Source of the DNA: Antitrichia curtipendula
Taxonomy: Eukaryota > Streptophyta > Bryopsida > Hypnales > Leucodontaceae
Length of the DNA stretch: 64,000 bases
Assembly (NCBI GenBank): GCA_951230915.1
Contig: OX579636.1
Coordinates: 27,587,567 to 27,651,566 of the forward strand
Direction: 5' to 3'
Positions 24,730-35,959 of the stretch are shown here, in pieces. The position numbers and the translations under genes are program-made. Every line of letters starts with the position of its first letter. Within the stretch, counting starts at the first letter, position 1. A model generated the notes under the pieces. The model saw only the letters and a program-made list of their open reading frames with translations, was not told the origin of the DNA and did not search any database.

Positions 24730-27700
24730 ATGACAGCGGAGGTCATGGCGCAAGTCGAGCGGCGGTACAGCCGCAAGGTGGGAGATAGCTTCAGGAGGGA
24801 CAGGGAGCATCTGGCCTTGTTTGAGGAGCTGGCGATGCACGAAGATTTGGATTCGTCTCTGGGTAATTCATCTCTTGCTGCTGTCGCGTTCAATTATTCT
24901 CGCAGCTGCCACGACAATGATTTCCCATCTTGAATCCGGAAACCACTTTTGTCTACTTGTCTACAGTCTGACCTTCTACATTTAAGATTTCTTGTTGAAG
25001 TTGTCAGAGCATGTAAATGTCGATATGATATGTCGACGTCGGTATGATGAACTCTTGCTGAATAATTCTAGGATCTGGATCAAAAGCTTGTACCTATGGA
25101 GGGTGGAGTGCTGCTCAGGAGAAACCCTGTGTCGTTTTCTGGATAGAATGTACCTGAGGTGTATATTCCATGGGGTGGTGTCCTCTGAGCAGCCTCATCC
25201 GAGTATAGATATTGAGTAATGGCTAGGGACCGCAGGAGAGGCTAACATGCGAGCGTGCACCATAGGATAGGGCTTCCTAACCAGCTAGAAATGGGATCCC
25301 TTCATAATGAATACATTGTCGATTGGTTAGAAGAAGGAAATGAGAGAATAAGCCACATGTTGATACAACATGTAGGTAGATGAGTTTTGGGTGACTCCAT
25401 TTCTTTAGCAGCGATATGGCACGCTGTCTGCTTTTTGTTCGCCGAGATGGTTTCTGCAGTGAAACTGATCTTGTTTTCGCTTGTTACTCAGCTTCTATGG
25501 ATTCAAACGTACCGTCGGCGTTTGAAGTGTCAGCGCAAGGAGAAAATGTGCTGGAGATGGATGCCCCTAAGAGTGACGATGACTGGTGAGAACGATGTAC
25601 TCTTGAATCTCTCCACATCTTCTGAATTCGTAGGGAATTTGGAGACTACAATTTATCCAAACCCTTGTGAACGCCCGTGTCCTCAGCACCTCTACCTTTA
25701 ACATGTCAACCATGATACTTTTCAATTTTGCAGGCTTGTGACCATTCCTGAAGTTCCTCCTTCTCCGAAACCTGTGCAGAAAAATGTTGTCACAAATGAC
25801 AATCTCTCTTCCATCAAGACCTCAAGGGTGAGTTCACATCTGTATGCCTGGACAAAACTTCTGGTAGATTTTAGTTCAATTCTCCCCTTTTTCTGTGAAG
25901 ACTGATAAATTCAACGGATTAACTCGCGTCATCAACACCTCTATATCATCAAGGATGTTGAAATGTATATTCTCGCCCTCAGGAGCTGCCGTCTTTCGTA
26001 CTTGAGATAAAATCCTCACTTTTGATCTTAATGCCGTGGTGTCTGGTTGCTGCAGAGTATATCTAGGGCTGCGGAGCCGACTGCGGCCCCTACCAGAGGG
26101 AACGCAAGCCCTGCCAAGAGTCCCCGGCCCGGTCTTAGCATTACGCCTTCCAAAAGCCCTCGGCCAGCGTTTAATACGTCGACGAAAAGTCCCAGACCAA
26201 CAACAGCGTCGATTAACTCCAGAAGCTCTTCCTCTCCTAGGTCGACCTCCACAAAGTCATCATCTCCTCGACTTTTTACACCTTCAATCCGGTCTAGCTC
26301 TCCATCAACAACAACAAGGTCAAGCTCAGCCAGCAGGGCAACCATCGCCACAGCAGCGAAGGCCTCTGCGGTAAAAAGCTCTTCTCCCACGTACACAAGG
26401 GCCTCCTCAATTTCATCTTCACCCGGACGACGAGCAAGCACTGGTACCCTAAACAAAGGACCGTTACTTGGTCCATCTCGGTCTATTTCTGTAGGAAGCA
26501 CGAAAACGTTCGTGCGAGGAGCTTCTCCATCCGCCAGGGGCAGCTCTCCCGCTCGGAATGGCACCGGTTGGTCCCCTTCTGCTTCTGTGAGCAGTACCAA
26601 TACCAGAGGGACCTCGCCTGCAAGATCCGGGTTCACTGGAGGCACTTCCCCTTCTCGAGGTAACATTACAAGTAGGGGAAGCTCTCCTGCTAGGAGTGTA
26701 AGTTCAATCACAAACAGGAAGCTCTCTCCTACTCAAAGGAACAGCTCACCAGTCACGCCAGAAAGTAGTTCAGTGACGTCTGGCAGGGCAAGCTCAATCG
26801 CAAGAAAAAATATTAGCACACCTGAGTCAGTCGGGAAACCGCATAATTTTGCCAATGATTTCCCCACTGAGACTCCTGCCAATCTGCGCACATCTTCCTT
26901 AATGAGAGGCTCCAGTTCACCTGGATCCCTTATTAGTAGGTCTTATGATGATCCCAGCAACTCAAGGCGACAGAGTGCTTCCTCAGCTGATTTTGACAAC
27001 TTTCTCTCAAAAAGCCATGATCGTGGTCCCGGGTTTCTCAGTAGCAGTCGACCCGGTAGTCGAGATCAAAGCCCCAACAACAATCTTAGCAGGAGTCACG
27101 ATGGAGGAAGCAAACGAAGCCTAGATCGAGAGCCCATTTCTTTTAGTAAAACTTCAGTTTTCAATGCACAACCCTATCCAAACCGTCGGGCTTCCACGGG
27201 CGATCATCGCATTGCCTCTCGGAATGTTACCGTTTCGGAGTATGGACTGGATGGACGTCGTATATCCAAAGGCAGCAAAGAGATGCCTCAAAGTCCAAAG
27301 GTTGGACACAACTTGGGAAGGTCAACAACTCTTCAACAAGATCCTGCATTTGAAATCTCTTTGACGAGGAGATCTTCAGACCCCACTGCTTCACGTTCAG
27401 TGGTACCTGCTAGACCCTTTCCACTGCAATAACCATTCGTTTCCTAAACTGCAGAGAAATTGAATTTCATTTGGATAACGAGTACCATACAAGCAATGCC
27501 ATGTCTTTTCAATGCTTTCCATGTTATCGACTGCGCCAAGGACATACATTTGGAAATCAGAAACCCTGTTCTGTCATTTCTAAGATTTTTTAATATTTGC
27601 GCAGAGTTACAACCCTTCCGGTGGTGGCTTCAAACCTTTTATGACGAACAGCTCCATTCCGTCTTTCAACATGTCCATATCCAGCAGTTTACATCGGAAG

Positions 27701-30284
27701 CTTCACCAGGTAGACGGTCAACCTCCACATTCAGTTTCCCCTCCCTGCGATGATGACGAAACAGCAGCCGGCATGGAGGGGAGTTCCAAGGTAGATTATA
27801 GAAACACTGCCAAAAGGACACAAATGGGATTTGCTCTGAAGAAGGAGGATGTTATAGCGTCTAGATCTGGGGGAGAGATTGAGGCGCAGTCTAACAGAAC
27901 GGAGCTGGACTACAAAAGCCCCAGGTTGACCTCGCTTGTCGTTAGCCAAGGGCCAGTGAAGATTTATCAAGGATTAGGAGACATGGAGGACATGGGTGGT
28001 AATTGGTGTTGCGGAATGGAGTACCAGTACCGAAGCTTCTGTAAGCATCATGAGTGTGGAATCTACAAAAACTTTCACGATGCTTTGGTTGCTCCCAATT
28101 CCAAGCCTGCTGCTAAAATGAATGCCGAAGATGGTAAGGATGCGGAGGTCGAGAATGCCATCGTGGACTCTTCAACTGCTGCTGTGAATAGAACGGAAGA
28201 AATGCTCAGTGACGCAAAGAAAGTAGATATGGAGTCTGCAGATTCGGTGGTGAAGGCCAAAATCCAGCAGCTGAAATGTCGCCAAGAGGAAGAGAAAGCT
28301 AGCAATTTGGATCCATCTGTCAGCGAAGATGGGGCAAGGAGGAAAAAGAGGCCTCAAGAAGGAAGTGTCCAAGAAGAGAAGGGACTACCTCGGACACTGC
28401 CCAGCTCGGACCCCTCCGAAATCATCATGATGTCGCCAGTTTCTGTATGCGAGAGTGAAACATCCGAGGATGCGTTGCCACTTGATGACTTTGCACCGGC
28501 CTCTCCTCCACCAGGTGCCAAGAAGAATCGGCACCTCAGGAATGTAAAAGCTGAGGTAGCGATCAAGAAGGACTTCAACTGGGAGCTTGATACTCTCGAG
28601 TCTCCTCCACGACCGCTTAAGTCACCTGATTTTTTCCAAGTCTCGCAACGCCATGGAGAAGTTGCAATATCAAGGGTTCAGAGTTTCAATGCGTCAGAGT
28701 GTGATGTCGAGGAGACGGATTTGACAGATTGCAAGGTTACAGATGCTAGCAAGGCATCACATTTCCAGACAGCAGCCATTAAAATCCATCCGAGCAATAG
28801 TGACAGTGACGGCGCGCATGCCAATCACATCGTCGTACCTCACGGCCCGAAAACCGCCGAAGATGCTGCAAGCCCTGTGTTAGGACCAAGATCGGAGTTG
28901 GAGAGGGCTATGGACAGAGGATCTGCACAAAGGTTTGAGGGCGAAAATGTACAGCAGAAGGGAAGTCCGCGTGCCCCTGCAGAAGACGATCCCAGAGTTC
29001 CTGATGATTCCAATGTAAGCACGCCCGAGAAATCACCCATCATTCCTCAAAAACCAGGAAAATTGTTCCCGCTCGTAAAGAGTCCGAAGGATGGGGGTTA
29101 CTACAAGAGAGATGTTTCCATGATGTCTTCAAAAACAAGTGGTGTAAGCAGAATCTCGTCAACCTCTGCTACCAGCATTGATTTGACCCGCAGTGTAGAC
29201 ACCACTTGCTCAGCTCACAGCCAATACGACAACGCTCTTTGGGATGATCCGAATTACAGCGGTAGATTCGGGGATCCCTTGGCAGGAATCCCATACAAAT
29301 CCATCGCGACTTTGCCCTTGCCCTTGCCAGTTGAGGTGCGGTGCATGGAGTCGCCAGGGGCAGTGCCCGCAGAAGGAGCGACAGCACCAGATAGTGATGT
29401 GAAAACACCTAGATATGACGACGGGGTAGAGAAGCTTGCAGGCTTCGTGCGAGGCGCCAGCCTTAATGCAAGAAAGCGAAGAATTGTGCCTTCCAGCGAG
29501 GAGAATTCGAAGATGCATTCTCGCGAGAGCTCCTTCGACTACTTCGTGGACTTCTTGGATTCACAACCAGACCTCGACCTTGATGGTTGCGGTCTTACGG
29601 ACGCTCTGGTTTCAGCTCACAGAGAGGCAAAGAAACTTGAAAATTCCCCTGGAGCCAACAACAACTTGCGTTTCATCAAGCGCCTGGATTCCAGGCTCAG
29701 TAACAACAGCTTAATCAGTGACAAATCCTTTGAAAGTAGAGCCACTGACATGTCAAGTGATTCGAGCTGGGAATCCGGGAAGAATCGCTCGCAACCTCTG
29801 GACGCCGCATGTCAAGTCATGGAGCAAATCGTGGAGAACGCCAATGCTCTTTCCCATGGTAGGCATCTGTCTTCGTTCAAATTTGGGCAAAAGAAGACGT
29901 CATCCGACCTGGAACTGGGCTCGGTGTCACCAGCGGACTCAGACTATGGCCCTTCCCCGGTGCGGAGCAAGCACTCGAAGGAACTGAGCAACGCCACCTC
30001 GGATTCGTCCCAGAAATCGGCAAAGCATTACGGTAAAACTCAATTCTCTAGAAACTACCTGCTGCGCCCGGTGTGGTTGCGCGTGATTTTCAAACGACGA
30101 TGCGTTCACTGGCTTCTCAGGGATGCTAACCTTGCTTTGAGTGGAATTCACCTGTCGTTCATAGATCTCAAAATTCGACAGAAAAAAGACCTTCTGCCTT
30201 CTAGAAAAAAAATCAAAGCTGGGAAAGCAGAGCGCTCAGGTATTCCCCTCCCCACCTGAGCGCTCCATTTTCCGATAACCATCC

Positions 30285-30318
<34 letters not shown>

Positions 30319-30927
30319 CATCGTACATCAGAAATCCCAAACAATCACTAGAAAATCTAATTCCTCTGTATTTCCCAAACCCTAATTATTCTATCTAACC
30401 AACTCTGTTCCATGCTTGCAGATGAGCGACTTGCTAATGGTCGCGTCCTGCCGGCTTTGAAATCCACTCCCGGCATCATCATTTTGTCTGACAAAACCGC
30501 GGAAGATCCGAAATTCCCTATCAACAGTCCCCCGCGTGAATCCGCAACCGACGTGGGCGAACTCAATGGCAATTTATGGGAGGCAGTGCAGATCATGGAA
30601 GAAGAGCAAGAATTAGAAGCGGAACTCACCCCTCCTGCTCCCATTGAATTCGCCATCCGCGACTTCACGCCTGCTCGTACTCCCGCTCGCACTCCTGCCC
30701 GCACACCGGCTCGCACTCCGAGCCGCGCCTCCAAAGCTTCGTCCCACGACTCGCACCACTCGCATTGCTCGCATCATTCGCATTCCTCGGGCATGACGAG
30801 AAGCCCGTCGGTGGCGTCGAAAGCTTCCAGCAAGTATCTGGACAGCGACGACGGGGAGCGGGAGCTTCACACGGACTTCACCGTGCGCCAAAGCCACCGC
30901 ACCTACTGCGGCTGCAGCATTTTGTGA
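24730..30927 (+). CDS. BPP-like Ser/Pro/Arg-rich protein with C-terminal CaaX-like box
   Basis: Six exons fit in phase: 24730-24862, 25492-25585, 25734-25827, 26056-27402 (or 27399), 27605-30032 and 30422-30927, about 1533 residues. The N-terminus contains HLALFEELAMHED and DDDWLVTIPEVPPSP, matching the acidic ALF and WL-TP-P motifs of the plant family that includes Arabidopsis BASIC PROLINE-RICH PROTEINs, reported as microtubule-associated. A long Ser/Arg/Pro region follows (SPRP, TSPSR, GSSPARS repeats). Exon 5 opens with GGGFKPFMTNSSIPSFNMS, the family's conserved LRPLMTN-like segment. Beyond it is a long acidic extension with a Cys-rich patch (NWCCGMEYQYRSFCKHHECG) not known to me in angiosperm members. 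The end has four TPAR repeats, a Ser/His-rich stretch and the terminal CGCSIL. The first ATG after an in-frame stop at 24640 was chosen as start. The intron 4 donor is the weakest junction. Joining two neighbouring genes is possible but the phases argue for one. Confidence 0.78.
30287..30320. repeat. CAAT tetranucleotide repeat in the last intron
   Basis: About eight copies of the tetramer CAAT/AATC lie within the 30033-30421 intron of the BPP-like gene. Confidence 0.9.
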
Positions 30928-31361
30928 GCCAGGACCTAGCTGGGGCTCTCATCTGTAATTTTAACTTCCTCCATCCTCGTAGGACTGCAGTCAGAAACCC
31001 TAATTTTCATCATCGAGCCGATTGCATTCTTTGTGTCGTTACGAAGATGATGTTTCTGGATAGTGCGGGTGTTGTAGCCAGTACGTAGTTGAGTAAATAC
31101 GAGCTGAATCCTGACTGAGTGATCAATGCTAGTGAAATGCTAGCCCTTATACATATTCTTATGCAACTTCCAGAGGCATCAACCCATGACTGACTGAGTG
31201 AGTTCTGCGCAGTGTGATGGTCGGTTTCTTCTTCTGCTCTGTAGTTTGTTTGTTGATACAGTATTCGCATATTAGGGTTCCGTTTGTTTTGTTACACCCT
31301 CTGTGTCTGAAAAAGATCCGTCTTTCTAATGTGTTTTACAAAGAGAACACGGGTCTTTTTT

Positions 31362-31870
31362 AGAAACAGAGGTAGTATGATTTATTTGGGGGGGGGGGGA
31401 GTTACAGGTCATTGTTTTTAAAACAGAGGTAGTATGATTTATTGGGGGGAGTTATAGGTCATTGTTTTTAGAAACAGAGGTAGTATGATTTATTAGGGGA
31501 GTTACAGGTCATTGTTTTTAGAAACAGAGATAAGGTAGTATGCTCTAAAAGCGCCCATGTTCTAAAAGCGATCATGACACAGAGGTACATTTTGCTTTCT
31601 TCAATGTTCGAACTGTGTACATTTCAGAAGGTGGTCGCTTTTAGAAACCACTGTGTTTGAACTTCAAAAATTCATAACTAATGCTACAAAGATCTGAAAA
31701 ATATGAAACGACTTGGGTTAGATGCCAATTCCATTTTTCTTCCTATGTAAATTTACTGAAAATTGTTTCAATAAGTTTAACTTCCCTGAAAAGGCGATCT
31801 GCTCTTAAGTGGTCGCTTTAAGAGCATACTACCTTAGTATGATTTATTGTTGGGGGAGTTACAGGTCATT
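31362..31870. repeat. Short tandem repeat split by a MITE
   Basis: A unit of about 55-65 bp containing GAAACAGAGGTAGTATGATT, a G-tract and GAGTTACAGGTCATTG occurs three times between 31362 and 31530. A fourth copy is cut in two by the insertion at 31533-31834, its remainder lying at 31835-31870. The undisturbed copies show the pre-insertion site. Confidence 0.88.
31533..31834. mobile_element. TA-flanked MITE, AGGTA family, 302 bp
   Basis: Termini AGGTAGTATGCTCTAAAAGC and, on the other strand, AGGTAGTATGCTCTTAAAGC form an inverted repeat of at least 20 bp. It is flanked by TA on each side (31531-31532, 31835-31836), and neighbouring tandem-repeat copies carry one TA at that point, confirming the 2-bp duplication. 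This fits the Tc1/mariner superfamily. Non-coding. Confidence 0.9.
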
Positions 31871-31879
31871 GTGCAGCTG

Positions 31880-33717
31880 CACGGATTGGCTGAAAGTGGA
31901 GCCCTTTTATGAGAATGGTGAGGGTATTATCTCCATGATGGGGGCAGTACTTTCACATTATTGGATGTATCTTCAATAGTCAAATTCTTTTTGGATCATG
32001 GTGGGCTGGTCACTAAGGAAATCATCCTTTGGGGGATTGTGTGAATCATTTGATTAAAACTGAAAACCAAGAGCACTCATTGGAGGTCAAGCTATTGTGT
32101 AATAAGACCTTCCCTTTCCACACAAAATTTCTAAGAATGAACATTTGCTTACATAGAAGGGTTCTTTGTCATCCATCGGACACTTTTAGGTCTGTAGGGT
32201 TAACCAAGTATCAAATGAGGTCACCAACATGTTAAGGAAGGATTGGGATAATTGTACTCTCGCTCTTTATCCAATGCCACTTTTACAAAATGAGCTCTAT
32301 TGATTCATTGAGGTTTTGTGCTATAGTGTTGTTGCATATGAGTTGGAAGGTAAGGTTAATGTGAATTGAATACCACTGTACTGCAAATTGAGGTTGTTTT
32401 GTTCATGACATTAGCAGAGTTGTATTTTTGGCCACGTGTCTGCTTACTAGCCTTGTTGTATAGGCTAATTTATAGAGGGAACTGTTGCATGAGGCCAATT
32501 TTTGGCGGGGTGAGCAAAGTTTCATTCAAAACAGAAATCCTGGACATTAGGCTTCCAGTTCAATGTTACGTTACAACTCACAAAATCATAAGTTTAATTC
32601 TTATTTGCTACAGTTGTATGAGCTGATCAGTGCCTGCTCTTTTCTTTTCTTCCTTGGCGTCCAAATTCAAGTAGAGAATTGCTTCTTGCTAGTGTTGGAC
32701 TTTTCTGCTTGTGTGTTCTCGACAAGAGCGTTGTCATTGCAAGTAGGGTGCTTATTGCCAATTTTGGAGTGTGGCAGTGCTTGCAGTGTTCCTGAAAAAT
32801 CGGTGGCTCATTCATACAAAGTTAGCCAATGGAATTGGGAAAAAATCAAGTTGCTATTTGAAAACATTGGCAAAATATTGGTGAAAAAATCTATAAAATT
32901 TCTATTTAGAGTAAAACATAGAGAAACTAACTAAATTTGATACTTGAAAAAACAGTTCAACGCGGGAATTAAAGGAAAACGGACAGTCAAACATCCATTT
33001 TAGCACTATTTAGTAGTAATAGCACCATTTTGTATGAATTAAAAATTTTACATCTATTTTTTAGATTTGGGATCACATGTCTTTATAAAATCATAGATTT
33101 TCATAAATTTTTGTGAAAATCAAATCACCCCAATTTTTTAAAGAGAAAGTGAAGAAAATTCACATCAAATACAAAAAATTCATAAAAAAATCTGAAATGT
33201 ATAAACTTTGGTGTAGAACACCACGGTCTATACCAATTTTTTTATATCATTCTCTAATCAGAAAATCAGCAAACCATAAAGATACCTTAGGCTTGCTTGT
33301 TTAGTTGAAATCCAAAGCTACTATTGAATATTGTGTTGGGGGCTTTCCCTCTTGCAAGGGATCAAAAGGGAGGTTCCTCAACAATATTACGGAAGGTCAT
33401 GAGTTCAAATTGCTATAAAACATTCAATTTTTGGAATTTCTCAATTGGAATAGTAAGCTGACTTGTTAAAGGAAAAGAGTTAAACTAAAACAGGATGATT
33501 GAGTCTAGTTCCACTCCAAATACAATTGAAATATTCTATTGTAAACAATACCGGAACTCAAGCTCTCAGACACGACAATGATGCATAGGAACTCAATAGC
33601 CAAACGGCAACGTATATTAAGCCAAATATACGTGACACACAAGATCCCTCTGTACTAAATAGGAGTCACAGAGTTCACACTTAGCTGCTGACACCAGCAC
33701 TAGGCAGTGTTGTACTA
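31880..33717. other. Gene-free stretch left of the 16.4-kb unit
   Basis: Open frames here are short and lack family character. A run near 33330-33420 with GGTCATGAGTTCAAATTGC recalls the B-box region of a plant SINE, but no A box, tail or duplication was found. Confidence 0.45.
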
Positions 33718-34315
33718 AGGTAAAACAGCCCATTATGGACTAAATGGGAGGTGGACTATATTCTACTTGACAAAAAAATTGTAAAGTAATTTTCAGTGAT
33801 GGACAATCATGAAATAATGCATTAGCCGTTGAGAAAATAATTTTCTGATGTCCTCACATTTAGTTATTAATTTCTAAGCATGTTAGCCTTGGAGCATCAT
33901 TACAGCCTATAGGTGGGGTCATGACCAACTTTAATGCCACCTAAGGCAGACATTAACCTCACCCATTGCGGATTAAAAAATAACTAATCCAAATCTAATT
34001 ATGACCCATGACACAACACATGTGGTTTTAAATCAACCTAGAAAGATTTGATGGCGAGTTAGTAGGTACACCTAATACAGCCTTAAACATACCCAGTATG
34101 GCCAAAACTCAATCCTTTAACAACTCGCGTCAGACCCATGCCAGGGTTTAGAAGCTGTAAAATCAAACTGTTTTAAAATTGTAATTATTTTTTGCAACAG
34201 CCATATTCGTAGAAGTCGGCTGACTTTTGTGACAACTGCCACTGGTGCATACTCAGAGAAAGTCGTTCTATGTTCTTCCTCACTGCTTTGGATCCTCTTC
34301 TCTCACATGCCAAGC
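33718..34315 (+). repeat. Left ~600-bp terminal inverted repeat of the 16.4-kb unit
   Basis: This arm is uninterrupted (598 bp) and matches the reverse complement of the right arm almost end to end, for example TATAGGTGGGGTCATGACCA and TTTGATGGCGAGTTAGTAGG. Its continuity at CATACCCAGTATGG defines the empty site for the insertion in the right arm. Confidence 0.92.
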
Positions 34316-35065
34316 AAAGAGGACAAGACAAGAAAATGGGACTCCATTACCTTCTTTTCCTCCTATTCAAGAGCTTCCTTGGACACATGGAACATTGACT
34401 TGGCCCCAACAATTAAGACAACTGCCACATCTTCAAAGAGGAGCACCACTTCAAGAGAACAACTCAAGAGTAGAATTTGTATATGAACCTAAAAACATTG
34501 GACACACTCCAAGAAGGGCAAACGAGTTTGTTACCTTACTACCTTAGAGTAATTTTAAATGGAGGTGAAGAAGCTGGAGCATGAAGGCTTTAGGACATCT
34601 TGGAGCACACAAGAATGCAAACTTGCTAAGGTGAGGCTAGTTCTACATTTTAGTGACAAATTGTTCAATTACTTAGATGAAAGCTTTTCAGTAAGTTTCT
34701 CTAATTAATTTGAAGCTTGGCATTACAAGTTGAATGCATTGAAAATTTTTATTGGAAATATCATAGCAATGTAGCTTGTTTGTTGGTCCACAGTTCAATT
34801 CTGATTTTTCAAATATTATTCCTATGAAGCTCAAAGATGTAGCATATTCTCAAGTTTTTGCTCTTAGTTATAGGAAAAAATTAGCAAAGGTAAACTAATA
34901 GTATACTATAAAAAGAAGGTAAAAAGCACATCAAATGATTATTGTAATACAGAAAGTTAACACTCTTTCAATTAATGATGCCTACAACATAATCAACAAA
35001 ATAATCAAATTATTTATTCATGTAGTAAAAATAAGGTCCAAACAATAGTGTAAACCTAAACTTTT

Positions 35066-35199
35066 TTAATTGTTTGTCCATTCCTGTAACCATGTAGAGA
35101 AAGCATTCTGTAATGCCACATCTATATGGAACACACTCCCTTCAAGACTTTTGAATTCTCCAAATATCGTCCTAGAATCTTGTCCATCTTGTTTGGCAT
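35066..35199 (-). pseudogene. Unidentified coding-like segment in the 16.4-kb unit
   Basis: After a plausible splice acceptor (ACTCACAG) the minus strand stays open for about 44 codons, including SRTIFGEFKSLEG and DVALQNAFSTWLQEW, then stops at 35066-35068. The amino-acid texture looks like real protein but I do not recognise the family. It lies downstream of and in the same orientation as the NSF fragment and could be part of another captured gene. Confidence 0.35.
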
Positions 35200-35349
35200 C
35201 TGTGAGTCCCACAACATGTGACTGGTGTCAAATAAATTTGAAGTTTTGAACTCTAAGCCAAGGTTTTAAAAGGTCCTAGAATCCCTAGGATTGCAAATCA
35301 GGTTGATAAGACAATTGGCTCTATCTATAAACAATGCTAAACCAATCAC

Positions 35350-35714
35350 CTGTTCAAAGCAAATGAAGTTGCACTCTTCACCAAACCTTCCAATTATGCT
35401 CCACTGAAGTTCTTGGTTTGAGAAGCTACACATCAAAAAACGTATTTAAATAATCCGATTCAAAATACACTTAATTTTCACAAGACTAAAAAGAAGTCCA
35501 TACATGCGACTTCTACAATACTCAACAATAGTGTAAAAATTCAACAATCAGCTAATATACCCTCTTTTTAAATAGAAACTTACCAAATTGTTTCAGATCC
35601 ACATCAACGTCTAATGAGTTCTCCTTCATCTTATTCAAGTGAATGTTCAAGATCTGAATACAACCTTTCTCGTCTGGTAACCTGATTTCACTTTGAACCT
35701 CCATACACCTTGGT
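35350..35714 (-). pseudogene. NSF (SEC18-type AAA ATPase) fragment, two exons, nonsense codon
   Basis: Exon 35714-35584 encodes RCMEVQSEIRLPDEKG, CIQILNIHLNKMKENSL and DVDVDLKQF. This is the segment of N-ethylmaleimide-sensitive factor just after the first ATPase module's arginine finger (family form: LEVQ.EI.LPDE.GR.QIL.IHT.KMKE). A GTAAGT donor at its end and a TAG acceptor lead in phase to exon 35425-35350, encoding ASQTKNFSGA, then an in-frame TAA where the family has Glu, then LEGLVKSATSFALNR and a GTGATT donor. Intron-exon structure is kept, so this is a copy of genomic DNA, not of mRNA. The Walker A and B regions are not present nearby. It cannot give a functional ATPase. Confidence 0.88.
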
Positions 35715-35959
35715 CTACAAAGACCAGTAAATATCAGATAATTTTCTAAACAACTGCAAATAGTGTATGAACAACACTAGCCAATTCTGACAAGTCTTAA
35801 ACGAATGTTGCTGAATGACGTTGAGTTTTTGGTAAAAGCTTAGCATATGATTGTTGAGATTATTTAAGAGGCAAAATTATTTTCTCACTTGAACATCTCG
35901 AAATCCAGAATTAGACAGTCCACAATAAGAGTTATAAAGTTTGATCTGGGCCAACAACT

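Noticed and set aside
24448..24893. Overlapping 130- and 137-codon minus-strand frames at the first BPP-like exon
   Set aside because: They overlap in different frames and lie opposite an exon whose protein matches a known family.
26028..26711. A 227-codon minus-strand open frame opposite the BPP-like exon 4
   Set aside because: It is the mirror of a Ser/Pro/Arg-repeat coding region, rich in Leu/Val/Glu by complementarity, and has no independent splice or family support.
31362..31530. CRISPR-like array
   Set aside because: The repeats are contiguous and degenerate without spacers, in a eukaryotic genome.
33330..33420. Possible SINE with a B-box-like GAGTTCAAATTGC
   Set aside because: No A box at the right distance, no poly-A or T tail and no flanking duplication.
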